Shown: one piece after another, positions 33,137-44,573 of the stretch | Layout of the letters: each line of letters begins with the position of its first letter | How positions within the stretch are numbered: the stretch's first letter is position 1 | Assembly (NCBI GenBank): GCA_963922205.1 | Contig: CAWUHX010000045.1 | Location: forward strand, 124,001 to 188,000 | DNA: 64,000 nt | Source of the DNA: Romanomermis culicivorax | Lineage: Eukaryota > Nematoda > Enoplea > Mermithida > Mermithidae | Direction: 5' to 3' | Program-made: the position numbers and the translations under genes | Notes under the pieces: generated by a model | Told to the model about the DNA's origin: nothing | Database searches by the model: none | Seen by the model: only the letters and a program-made list of their open reading frames with translations

Positions 33137-34078
33137 AAAGAAAAATTAGTGCCATATGATAAGTATACTGTAATTGCGATTTTTTATTGACACTTGATTC
33201 GCATGCATTTCGTATCTTTGATAGCTCGTGAAGCTTACGGTAGCCCATATAAAGCTGATTTTGCTTTTTGTATTCCTTTTTATTTTGATTTCAAGAATCT
33301 ATTGTGTTGATCGTTTTTCATATATTTTTAAAATTGATTTGAAAATCTATTTATAGCGTGGTTGCAAAGGAAGAAGCTAGCTGAATGAAGGAGTTGTTGT
33401 AATAAACACTTCATGGCTGTCTACTTCGCCTGAAAAATTTTCATGTTATTCTTGTATAAAGCCCAATTCAAAAGTGATTGTCGCCGATTGTCGCCAATTG
33501 TCATCGATTGTCGCCAACTGTTTCCCATTCCGTGGGAATTTCATCTGCGACTGTTACCGATTTTACCAGTTCAGAAGTAAAAAAAATTCTAGGATTTTTG
33601 TCGCCGATTTGAATCCTACAAGTCGGGTATGACATCCGGTGAAAAGAACACTGTTCTATTTTTCAGGACTGTCGTCGATTTTTTACTAGCTAAGCCTAGG
33701 AAACCAAGATTGCTCCAGGCATCACAAAGTTAAAACCGAAGGAATAAAATTTTTGTCCAGATAAAGTGTAAAAGTTCAACATCACCAAAAATCCATACTT
33801 TTGATAAAAATGACGGAAATTCGAGAAGATATTAAATTCAAAATAATCAGTTTTTTCGTGTTTTTTTAGCAAAAAAGCATTTTTTGAATGTGCATGCCTA
33901 TTCTGAGCTTTCGCAAGCTCACTCAACATGCGTTCTTTAAATGCATTAAAGATCGGCACTCTCGGATCACCCACACCTGAAAAAATTGACGCCAAAATAA
34001 TCTGTGCAAGATTAATCTTCAATTTATCATTTTAGTTGTTTTCTTTTTTATTGTGATTAAATATCTTTGCAAAAAAAT
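33137..34078. other. Intergenic with a GTCGCC-rich repeat
   Basis: At 33462-33620 GATTGTCGCC iterates (CCGATTGTCGCCAATTGTCA) and the patch ends GGATTTTTGTCGCCGATTTG. A related inverted patch occurs at 55060-55125 within another element. No gene is seen. Confidence 0.5.
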
Positions 34079-35320
34079 ATCCCCATTCCCCGAATGTCCC
34101 TTTTCCCCGAATGTCCCGATTCCCCGAAAGTCCCATTTCCCCGAAAGTCCCGTTTCCCCGTAGAACGCTATAAATCAAACACTGATTTTCCTTTTTCCCC
34201 GAACGTCCCTATTCCCCGAAAGTGTCGAATCCCGTTTCCCCGAAAACAGAAGAAGGCTATTTTTAGATTGCACTTTGTAAATTGAAAATTTTTCCATTGA
34301 AAACATTGTAAATTGTAGGTATAAAAAATTAAAATTGAAAGTTGCTGACTTTTGATTAAGTGCAACTTACAAATCTGGCTGATTTTTAAAGTATTATTGT
34401 GTGTAAACAGCTTTACAAAACTTTTTTTACAATAAGACAACTTTTACTTTGATTTCGCAACTATTATTTTGATTTCACAACTTTTACTTTGATTTCACAG
34501 CTTCTACTTTATTTCACAACTTTTACTTTTTGAAAAAATGACCACTTTTACTGAATTTCTGTTTGTACAGTAATCATAAACGCTAGGGCATAAAATTTGG
34601 CCCTTGTAACGAAGACAAGTAGATCATTCTAATGCAGTAATCCGCATTATAAAAGCTCCATCCGTTCAAAAGTTATGAAAGTCAGCACCGGTCGCCTTTT
34701 TTTGGCTCCCTGTACATGATCGGGATCTGGTCGGATCTGCTGTTCAGGATCTTGATACAAATCCGACGACTGCAGCTATCTAGATCTGGATCATGATTTG
34801 ACTAAACAATTTTTTAAGATCCGGATTCGATTTAGTCAAAAAAAAGTGGATCCGTCCTATTCGGGGAATCGGGACGATCGGGGAATAGGTATTAATGCAT
34901 TGTTCGGGGAAAAGGGAATTTTATTCATTATTCGGGGAATCGGGATCTTCGGGGAATAGGGACTTTCGGAAAATCGGGACGTTCGGGGAATAAGGACACA
35001 ATCGAAAAATCGATGTTTTGCATATGCTAGTAAAATTTTCGCGGTATTCAACCTTTTGCGGCAATTGTCCTGCCCTTTCGCGGTATCGAGTTTTTTGCAA
35101 TATTGAGCCGGTATCGAGTTTTTTGCAATATTGAGCCGTTCGCAGTATTGGACCATACCAAAAGAACATCCGGTGTGCATTTCTATACAATCTTCATGTG
35201 TGGGAAGAAAATTTTGTTCGGCTACTGTCAGATGCAATCTTGATTTGTTTTCTGGTGTGTATCCCCATTTTCCGAATGTCCCGGTTCCCCGAAATTGTCA
35301 AATTTCGTTTCCTCGAAAAT
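34079..35320. mobile_element. Inverted-repeat element built of CCCCGAA/GTCCC words
   Basis: 34079-34255 iterates ATTCCCCGAAAGTCCC-like words. 34857-34997 carries the same words inverted (TTCGGGGAATCGGGAC). A further direct block lies at 35260-35320. The middle (34690-34850) is rich in GATCC/GGATC. It looks like a foldback element whose arms are minisatellites. No coding function is seen. Confidence 0.7.
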
Positions 35321-35552
35321 AGACGAAAAGAAAAATTTATTGAATAGAGTCAACGAGCCTTCCATAAATTTGTAATGCAATTTTCGTTATGGGATGAGCA
35401 CGGAATCGATTTTTCTCACACTCTACCACTACGTATTTAATATTATAATTTTTGGACTGAAAATCCGAACCGAAAGTATTAAAAATTTATAATTATTAGG
35501 AACAGGAAAAATTTCTTCAGATATTCCTGCACGATGCAGATAGAAAAAAGCC

Positions 35553-35645
35553 TAGTGTTTTTTATAAAATGCTTGTAAATTGGAAAATAAATAAAATTAT
35601 CAGTGTAGTTGAAATCGTTTACGCATAGCTTTATACTGTCACGTC
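35553..35645 (-). mobile_element. MITE family A, partial copy
   Basis: TTTTTTATAAAATGCTTGTA, then TTGAAATCGTTTACGCATAG, match one end and the adjacent interior of the family. The other half is missing. Confidence 0.5.
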
Positions 35646-36708
35646 TTGGGACGCAGGTTCTTTTTAGTGAATACGAGCCTCAAACAGAAATATTCAAGTA
35701 CCCAATAGTTAGCTTATAGCAGCCCTGTTGCTATGGCACAAAATAAGACTAAGATTCACTAATATTTATTTATAAACGTGAAATTTGAGTTGAAGATGAA
35801 CTTAAAAATTGTAATAATAGCAATAATGCTCAAGAAGAACGAATGACACATTGCACCGGACTATATACACGAAGCAAAACAATATAAAAACCTAGCCAAA
35901 GCGACCAACAGTTAAAAGGCAGATAAGTAGCGGTCAAAATATTTAGGAAAGCTAATGGAATTTTGGAGGGAATTTCGCGTAAATAAATTTTGTAATCATC
36001 ATTTATTTTGCAAAAGAATCAATTATAACTTCCATTGCACTTGGCAATACGATAGAATTTTTGTCGTAAAGTTGTGAAAGGTAAGCATGTTCACAAATTT
36101 TCAGTCCTATGTAAAATTCAATTCAGCAAAAAATTTTAAAATATAAAATAGTTGCCTTCCAGCAAGCATATCAAGAAAAACAGGAACAAAAAATGATAAG
36201 AGAACAGTGACAAAAGAAAAGAAGAAGACGAAAAACAGTTGTACAAAAAATAGAAAAGAATATAATCTTACCTTGACTTGCTTCACCTAAAATATTCCTC
36301 CGGTTACCTCAAAGATTGGTATAAGCAAAACAGTAAATATTTGGTTCGGTTACTCAAAGTCAACTCCGACAGGAATTAAAAATAAAAAAGGGAGAAAAAA
36401 TGAAACATACATGCAAGGAAATAGACAAAAATAAAGTAAGAGAAGAGAGAGCAGAAAAAAGAAAAAAACTTGCTCCAGAACAAGAAAGTTTTAAATTAGC
36501 AACAAAAAAGTATTCAGACAAAAAAAAGAAAAAAATCTGTCCAACCATTCGCATCATTGGATTGATATAATTGCCCAAAATCAACGCAATCCATATATGC
36601 CCCTATTATATATAGGCTGCTGTAGATAACGGCCCACTAATTTTGTCTTTTTGCTTTGTCATAACACAACAGAAAGAAAGTTTAGAACATAACGATTGAA
36701 AAGATGAC
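35646..36708. other. Intergenic, no gene recognised
   Basis: AT-rich DNA. 36170-36260 and 36365-36540 are very A-rich on the + strand (AAGAAAAAGAAAA-type), which explains the hydrophobic chance ORF on the - strand. Confidence 0.5.
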
Positions 36709-36936
36709 TATAGTCTGTTTTTCTTGAAATGCTTCTAACTAATGAAAGTGGAAAGCAAGTAGTGTTCCAGATTTTCGCGATATAGGATTGCACATTTGTG
36801 GGCATACTGACCTAACCTTTAACAATTTTTCGAGCGAAAAATGTTACAGTAAGAGCTCTATGTAAACGATTTTGACGACAGTACTGATTTGTGTCACTTT
36901 TCTGATTGGAAGCATTTTGTAAAAAACAGAATATAG
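36709..36936 (+). mobile_element. MITE family A, copy 5
   Basis: TATAGTCTGTTTTTCTTGAA opens the element, and GGAAGCATTTTGTAAAAAAC followed by AGAATATAG closes it. Confidence 0.9.
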
Positions 36937-37431
36937 GTTTGCAATCAAATACGATTTGCCGACCACAAAAACTAAACTGAGTTTTTCTGCAACATATCAT
37001 TTTTCCACATAAATATGCAAATCTTTTGGAATGAATATGAATGATGTGTAGGAATTCATATAACTTGGCTTGGCGGCCATCGTTTTTGAGCAGTGAGTGA
37101 AGCACAACACGTCTGTCAAAAGGCTGCATGCATGCCCAGCTAATAAACTCAAGCTGCATTTTTCTGTATTATTGGCATTGTCTCCATTATTGACCAATTT
37201 TGTCTTTTCTGTATACATTTTTTGTCTTAAATTCATCAAATATTGACGGGTAAAAAAACACATTAGCCATCTAAGAATGTTCAAAAGTCACATGCGCCAC
37301 AGAAAATTCAAACACTGCGTGCGCCACGAGCGCCCCACTAATCCATATGAAGGTCCACTGGAAGAGCCTCTTGGGTTGTAGTAGTCTATTTGAGTTGGCC
37401 CAAAATTTTAGCACAATATGTTGCACATTAC

Positions 37432-37680
37432 TATAGTATGTTTTTTATAAAATGCTTCCAAAGAGAAAAGTGACGCAAATCAGTACTGTCTTTAAAATCG
37501 TTTACATAGCGCTTTTACCGTAAAATTTTTCACTCGAAAAATTTTTAAAGGTGAGCTCAGTATGCTCAGAAATTTCTAGACCTATATGATATATTGATCA
37601 TTAGAAAATCGTGAAAATCTGAAATACTACTCGCTTTCCACTTTTATTATTTAGAAGCATTTCAAGAAAAGCAGATCTAG
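37432..37680 (-). mobile_element. MITE family A, copy 6
   Basis: This is in inverted orientation relative to copy 5, opening TATAGTATGTTTTTTATAAA and closing CATTTCAAGAAAAGCAGATC followed by TAG. Confidence 0.9.
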
Positions 37681-37848
37681 TTATAGCTACAGAAATGAGG
37701 ACAAAATTTCTGCGGTATCCCATGGAAATGTGCTCAAGGCTCCAAATGACTTTTCCCTTGTACTTCGATTTCCGTTTTTACACTATAAAATGCCATAAAA
37801 AGTGTAAACAATTGAATAGAAAATTTTTTCACAGCCTTCTGCATAACA

Positions 37849-38745
37849 TGTAATGACCAGATTTTGTGTGAAGCACTTTACTTTAACCAAATGGACGTTA
37901 CGAACACGAAACGGAGCGCAGGGGAGACGGGCGATTCAACAATACGGGGGCGATACGATGCTAATCGACGGCTGCTTTGAGACGTCGTCAAAAATACGAA
38001 AAACGCGGTCTCGGTTTACAAATAATGAACGGGCCTCAGTTTAAATGCTTTCGTAAAAATGGCTGCTTGCAAATATAAAACGGAAACGAACGCGGTTTGA
38101 GAAACGAAGAATTCAATAATCCAATAACTAACAAAATCATGCTTTGCTTCTCTTTTTATACAACGTTTTTGGCCACTCCCTGGGCATCACGGGAGGTCGT
38201 GCTTCTGTCCATCTTCTTCCACCAATCGTCGCTTCCTGCTTCCCTCTCCATGCTTACTTAGTCACGCCCTTTAACCCTTTTCTAGTAGGGTATGCTTTTT
38301 GTGTATTGCTTGCTTCCTATGGTGGGCTTAGCCACACCTCTGTGCTTCTGTGCATGCTTCCTGTATCTGTTTCTCTGAATACACACGTTTTGTGGGGCCG
38401 TCGCTACCGTTACACTTGAGACTACTGTCTGGCGGGGCTTCTACTTATTTTACTGTGTGCAGGTGTTGTTTACAATTTTTACGGGGGATTACGGTAGCCG
38501 TGGAATGTGTAGTTTAGTGTAGGTTCTAGGGGACCAGCTGCCGTTTGTGCAAATTGATTGGGGCATCTTAATTGGGCTACCGGGGTGTGAACGGATCAAA
38601 ATAAAGTACACTACGTAATTTTATAGAAATGTTTGGGTGTGAATCCCTTGAGAGGATAAAATAGGAAAATGAATAATATTTAATAAATGTTTATCACATA
38701 CAGTATGCTATATATTTATAGTACTGCTTTAGCAGGTACGTTACA
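37849..38745 (-). repeat. 3' LTR of retrotransposon copy 2
   Basis: Complete LTR of 897 bp, homologous to 4225-5117 in reverse. The first ~290 bases (U5 side) are much more diverged from copy 1 than the rest. The polypurine tract complement TTTCCCTCCTTCC follows at 38746-38758. Confidence 0.9.
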
Positions 38746-38776
38746 TTTCCCTCCTTCCGGAGTTGAACGTCCTCAT

Positions 38777-39945
38777 TCAAGGCTTTCGAGGTTGAGGAGG
38801 GGTGGGAGCAGTTTTGGTAGGTGCTTTCCGAGGGTAGAAAGGGGTTGTCTCATTGACATGCACCGTAAATGTAATATTCTTATGGGGTTGTTTAAGTGTG
38901 ACGTTGGGGTACATGAAATTTGTAACTGTATAGGGCCTGTTTTTTCGAGGGAGGAATTTGGGAGTCAGCCCTTGTTTATACGAATGATTTTTGTACAGAA
39001 TAAGATCACCTGCCTTGTAATGTATGTTCTGAGCCTGCTTGTTATACTGACGGGTATAGTGGTCTTGGGTTTTCATAAACTTTTCTGCACGGTTGAGAGT
39101 GCTTCTGTAAAATGCGATTTTACATGAAGGGCGTAATCCTCTAAATCAACCATGTAGGACGTGGGGAAAAAATTTAAGGCTGCGTCTGATGGCAGATTAG
39201 CTTGCCTACCATGGAGTAATTCAAATAGGGGATACGAGTTGCTTTCATTTTTATGAATGTTGATCGAAAAAATGGCATAGGGCAGATAAGTATTCCAATC
39301 AGTGTGATTTGAATTGATGTACATGCGGATATGGGTGGCTAGAGTTTGGTTGCAACGCTCAACTTCCCCATTGGCGATGGGATGGTATGGAGTGGTATGA
39401 ATTTTCTGAGTATTGCATAAGCTAGTGATTCGTGAAAAGAGATCGGATACAAAATCGGAGCCAGGATCACAATGGATGGTTTTTGGGGACCTATGACGGC
39501 AAACAATTTTGGTTACGAATAACTTGGCAATAGTGGCTGCAGTAATGTCAGGGGTCGGGAATGCCTCCACATGTTTGGTGAAATAATCGATGAAAACGAC
39601 AATGAATCGGTTGCCATCTTCAGTTAGGGGTAACAGCCCCATGCAATCAACACTGACTCTATCAAATGGGCCAGTCAGCTGAATTGGTACGAGATTTGCG
39701 TGTATTTTGTGCCGGAGGGCTTTCTGTGTCTGGCGTGGGTGGCAAGTTTTGCAATAACGTTTGATATCACGGCTCATTTGGGGCCAAAAATATTTTTGTC
39801 TGAGCAAGTGTAAAGTTTTCCTGGCAGCAAAATGGCCTGTGAATTTGCTGTCATGATGAGAGGCAATGAGATGCTGTACTTGGGACTTGGGGATGTATAG
39901 TTTTGCTTGTTTGTTGACTATACGAAAGAGGATGTTTTGATGCAC
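38777..39945 (-). pseudogene. pol: Integrase, copy 2
   Basis: Reading leftward from 39945, the zinc finger is intact (HHDSKFTGHFAARKTLHLLR, then CKTCHPRQ with the third of the four Cys/His-region residues changed to Arg-Gln). The core shows VDCMGLLP, HCDPGSDF and NGEVERCN. The first frame ends at 39073 and the tail (GPYTVTNFMYP) lies in another frame at 39076-38777. The frame joining RQKYFWPQM is preserved here but broken in copy 1. Confidence 0.87.
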
Positions 39946-40203
39946 TGCGAATTTGATCGTAGTAAGGGGGTGTTTTTTGGCGATTTTTGCTAAAATACTT
40001 TTGACAGTTGGATCAGTGCATTGGAGTTCGGCAAAATTTTTCTGTTGCTCTTCTTGTTCAGTTGCTTCAGCCTCAAGAACAGAATTTATGGTTGATATTT
40101 CGGGGCCGGTTTTGATTTGCTCAATGTCAAAGGATTGCTTCGCTGTCTGTGAGGGGAATCAAGAAACAGCATCTGCGTTGCGGTTAGCAGTGCCTTTCTT
40201 GGG

Positions 40204-41821
40204 TCAAATGTTGAGTTGAATACTGGAGAGGGCTAATCCCCAACGGGCAATGGGAGGGGACACGTTTTCCTTTTGTAAGACTGCCAGAACTGCTGTATGG
40301 TCAGTGTGTACAATAATATGTTGCTGGAAAAGATAGGGGCGGAAATACTTGACAAACTCAACTACTGCAAGGGTTTCCAACTCAGTTATGGGGTAGTTGC
40401 GTTCTGCAGGTTTCAATATGTGGCTCCCAAAAGCGATGGTGTGATCCTGACCTTTACTGTCTAGTTGGCTGAGAATGGCGCAGATTCCAAGTTTGGAGGC
40501 ATCAGTTTGCAGAATAAATGGTTTGGTGAAATCGGGATGCTGCAGTATTGGGGCATGAATTAACAATTCTTTCAGTTTAGTGAATGTGTTTTGCTGTTCT
40601 GGGCCCCAGGAAAATTCAGAATTCTTTTTGAGTAGAGCTGTGAGGGGGCTGGAAATTTGGGAGCAGTTCGGGATGAATCTACGATAATAAGAGGGTAGGC
40701 CAAGGAATGACTTAACTTCTTTGGAGGTTTTGGGTGTGGGTATGTCATATATGGACTGTACCTTATTGGGGTCTGGTGAAATGCCTTGCTGAGAAATGGC
40801 GTGGCCTAAGTATTGGACTTGGGGCTGGCAGAATTTGCATTTTTGTATGTTTAGTTTAAGGCCTGCTTGTGAGAATCGGGCAAGAATGGTGTCTAAACTT
40901 TCCAGCATTCCGGCATGGGAGTCTGCCAATACCAAAAAAAAGGCATGTGTTCCATTGCAGTCCCGAGAGGATAACATCCATTAACCTTTGGAATGTGGCT
41001 GGGGCGTAGGTGAGACCGAAGGGGAGATAGTTAAACTGATATTGTCCGGCTGAGCAATTAAATGCAGTTTTTTCTCTATCTGCTTGTGCAATGGGAATAG
41101 AATAATATGCATTGGATTGATGGAGGGACGTGAAATATTTCATTCCACGCAGGGTGTCTAGAATTTTGTCTATGCGGGGCAAGGGGTAGGTATCTTTTTT
41201 GGTTACTTTATTGAGGCCTCAAAAATCAATGCATAAATGATGGCCTCCATCTTTTTTGGGGACTAAAACTGTGTTGGTACACCATGGAGAATTGCTCTGG
41301 CTTATGACACCTGCTGCTGCGAGTTGCTCAACTTCTGCTTGTATGATTTGCTTCTCTTTCGGGGAAGTACGAAAAAGGTGCCTGCGTACGGGTTGGGAGC
41401 CATTGGTGTCAATTGCATGTGAAACAAGGGTGGTTCTACCTACGTCCATTTTGGATTTAGCATATAGTGTAGGATACTTCGATAGGGCGGGTAGAAGTTG
41501 AGTTTTTTCAGTTTCTGTGAGGTCACTGGAGGTTAAATTAACATTTGCTTTTAACCATGTGAATGTATCAAAACGGTTTGGCTGGTTTTGTGTGGAGGGG
41601 ATTACTTTAGCGGGAGCATTTTGTTTTGGGATGTAACAGGAGACTGTACCAATGCATGTTCCGGGGTAAAGAATTTGAGCTGTATCTTGTGTGTTTAAGA
41701 CCAATATGCGTATGCGACTGTTTTGGTTTTCAGAGACACAGGCTGCAAAATGGACTTTGGGATTCCGTTTGGGTTTTGGAGTAAACTCAAGCTGTTTAAC
41801 TTGTAGGTACGATTTGGGCAA
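40204..41821 (-). pseudogene. pol: Reverse transcriptase and RNase H, copy 2
   Basis: Three overlapping frames (41821-41219, 41182-40856, 40977-40204) carry LVPKKDGGHHLCIDF, TSLHQSNAYYSI (catalytic Asp replaced by His), LPFGLTYAPATFQRLMDVIL, a damaged active-site region where YLDD should be (NTCLFFGIG / FFLVLADSH), TSKEVKSFLGLPSYYRRFIP and RNase H (LQTDASKLGICAILSQ, HTDHTAVLAV). Loss of two catalytic motifs means this copy is inactive. Confidence 0.87.
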
Positions 41822-41860
41822 GGGGACAGTAAATTCGGTTACTGTACGGGGTGGTAATTC

Positions 41861-42283
41861 TTATTTTTCGTCTACATAACTTCCACCATGGGTCCAAAGG
41901 GGGCTATACTCTAGGCCATCACAGGGTAGTATGACATTGCCAAATTTGACCTGGGATTTCTGATTGTTGATAGTATATTCCAAAAATCGACTGAGAAAGT
42001 TTTTGCCTAAAAGGATATCTGCTGTGCAATCTTTTTGGACATGGACCGTTATTGTTTCCTGTATAGTTTGAGCTGTGACGGTAACAAAAGTTGTTCCTAC
42101 AAAGTGAATCGGAAGGTTATTTGCTGCTTTTGCTTGGACTAGCAGGGGTTTCATGTCTAACTGTAGAATTTGAGCGATCCGTGAATCAATGAGTGAGTAT
42201 ACCGCACCAGTGTCGATCATGCCTTTTGTAATTAGCTTGCCATTAAGTGTGATCGGAATGTGGGGGGTATGTTTCTCAGGCAC
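41861..42283 (-). pseudogene. pol: Aspartic protease, copy 2
   Basis: GMIDTGAVYSLIDSRIAQIL and ADILLGKNFLSRF are intact. The frame stops at a TAA after YVDEK. Upstream sequence (INQIYQSGSNKPPQN-like, in the same frame) continues for ~25 codons and then runs into LTR sequence at the deletion join. Confidence 0.85.
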
Positions 42284-42389
42284 ATTCTGGGGTGGTTTGT
42301 TTGATCCAGATTGGTAAATTTGATTAATGAGTTCGATTGCAGGAGTTCGGGTAAAGATCGCTTGATTCGTCGATGATAAAAATTACAAC

Positions 42390-43116
42390 GCGGTGATTTA
42401 TAACATGGCTTAACTGCTTCCAAAAATAAAATCTCACTTGCAAATAGAAAACAGCGCTTGCAAATAACACGAAAAACCACAAAAAATGAGAACTAACCAA
42501 ATCATGCTTTGCTTCTCTTTAAATACGACATTTTTTGCCACTCCCTGGGCGTCGCAGGACGTCTTGCTTCTGTCCATCTTCTTCTGCCAATCGCCGCTTC
42601 CTGCTTTACTATTCTCGCTAATTTAGTCACGCCCTCCAATGCTTCCCTAGTACTGTATGCTTTTCGTGTCTTCTCTGTACTTCCTTCCTACAGTGGGCTT
42701 AGCCACACCTCTGTGCTTCTGTGAAGGTTTCTTGTATCTGTTTCTCTGAATACACACGTTTTGTGGGGCCGTAGCTACCGTTACACTTGAGACTACTGTC
42801 TGGCGGGGCTTCTACTTATTTTACTGTGTGCAGGTGTTGTTTACGATTTTTACGGGGGATTACGGTAGCCGTGGAATGTGTAGTTTAGTGTAGGTTCTAG
42901 GGGACCAGCTGTTGTTTGTGCAAATTAATTGGGGCATCTTAATTGGGCTACCGGGGTGTGAACGGATCAAAATAAAGTACTTCACGTAATTTTATAGGAA
43001 TGTTTGGGTGTGAATCCCTTGAGACGATAAAATAGGAAAATGAATAATATTTAATAAATGTTTATCACATACAGTATGCTATATATTTACAGTACTGCTT
43101 TAGCAGGTACGTTACA
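42390..43116 (-). repeat. Truncated 5' LTR of retrotransposon copy 2
   Basis: From about 42390 (GGCTTAACTGCTTCC) to 43116 the sequence matches the other LTRs. The ~150-190 bases at the left (U5) end, plus primer site and gag, are missing. Confidence 0.85.
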
Positions 43117-43120
43117 AACA

Positions 43121-44573
43121 TTTGGATACAGAGTCACGTCTTTTCTGAGCTGTGATATACAAAAATATCAAAAAACGTAAAAATTCTATGCGAACGTCGA
43201 TTTTTATGCAGAATAAATGCTGGCACGATACTGAATGTGTAAAACTACTGAAACGCCTCAATTTTACATATTATTCTGTTATGATGAATAATTTTAGAAA
43301 TTATTCATCATAACAGAAGGTCGAATCTCTCAGAAATCGCGGCTTGAAAGCATTTTAAGGGAAACAGATCATGGGCGTGAACTGTTGTGCAAGATGTCAA
43401 ACAGACAAAAGTCGATATTATTCTTAAGCGTGAATACTGATATTACAAATCCAGACTTTCTATAAAAACTAGGTATGTAATCATTAAGCAACAAATAAAC
43501 CGTGAATCACAACGCACTCGTTCCGATTTCTAACGATCAACGTCATTATTGTATGCGCGATTCGTGACGAGAAACACATTAAAAAGAACAACTGACATCG
43601 ACGTCCTACGTAATTTTATATACTGTATAAAACTGGTTATTTTCAACATCCGGAACTGTGAAAAACGTTAAAAATCTATCTGCAAAAAATTTAAAATATA
43701 GAAATCCCGCGAAAAAAGTCAAGTGCCACTCGAACGATCACAACCGGACGACCCAGAATTTCTTGATCGTCGAATAGTTTGCGGTTGCTCCGGCTTAGCC
43801 TAAAAAACGAAAAAATGAACCACAATGATATGAAGAAAAAGGAAGTTCTTCATCCAACGATTCATTAAAAGCCAAATTTTCCTTTTTATGACTACTAAAA
43901 ATGATTTATGGAAAATTCCTATTAAAGATCAAATCTTACGGCTACATCGGTTCCGAATACAGAAAATTTGGTACCATAAATGCAGATAAGGGAATGTCAA
44001 ATCCAGGTATCTAAGACCCCCTGGTTCGAAAACATCACCTGGACTTTTCTGAAGAATTTTTCGATTACTTTCCGGATATCATATATATGATATCAACTAC
44101 CATTCATGAAGCTCTCTTTTTGTTTCTGCTCACCGACCTTCCCCCCCCCTCATCCTACGATGAAAAGTCAGAAGACCCAATGTAAAATTTTTTCCGTTCA
44201 CGTCTTCTTGGTATCGCGTTAACGGGTCCGTGTCCGGGTACCCGTTCCATTCATAATAATTATAGTATGTTAGTATTGGATGACAAAAGATTTATCAATC
44301 CAAATCAGTTATTCAAAATTCGGAACAGAATTTGGATCAATATTGAGTAATTGAAGAGACTAAACTCTGGTTACCAACTTACCATAGAGAAAAGTGAATT
44401 AGAATGTTGATCTCTAGCATAAACAACACCGAAAGTCACGGAAATTAGAAAACAAAATATGAATAAACAGGTGGCTTGAACATTTGGCTTTCTAAAAATA
44501 AGATTTGTTTAATCTGGAATTATTTAAACTTACATTATTTGAATCGATTATCAACGTCATTTCAACTATTATT
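43121..44573. other. Intergenic / 3' flank of TBCEL, no gene recognised
   Basis: No supported ORF. An ATTATTCATCATAACAGAA hairpin (43272-43318: arms TTCTGTTATGATGAATAAT) is the only clear structure. The TBCEL 3' UTR should start at 44573 going left, but no AATAAA is obvious nearby. Confidence 0.5.
43272..43318. repeat. Short perfect hairpin
   Basis: TTCTGTTATGATGAATAAT and its reverse complement ATTATTCATCATAACAGAA are separated by nine bases (TTTAGAA-type loop). This could be a transcriptional hairpin or the remnant of a small element. Confidence 0.6.

Larger units (their letters stand above)
37845..43120 (-). mobile_element. Ty3/Gypsy LTR retrotransposon, copy 2 (internally deleted)
   Basis: This is the same family as copy 1, in reverse. 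The outer ends are intact (TGTAAT at 37849; TTACA ending 43116) and flanked by the duplication AACA (37845-37848 and 43117-43120). It therefore inserted as a full element and then lost an internal stretch. Gag, the primer site and the distal part of the 5' LTR are missing, with the join near 42385. Protease, RT, RNase H and integrase remain with several breaks. Confidence 0.94.
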
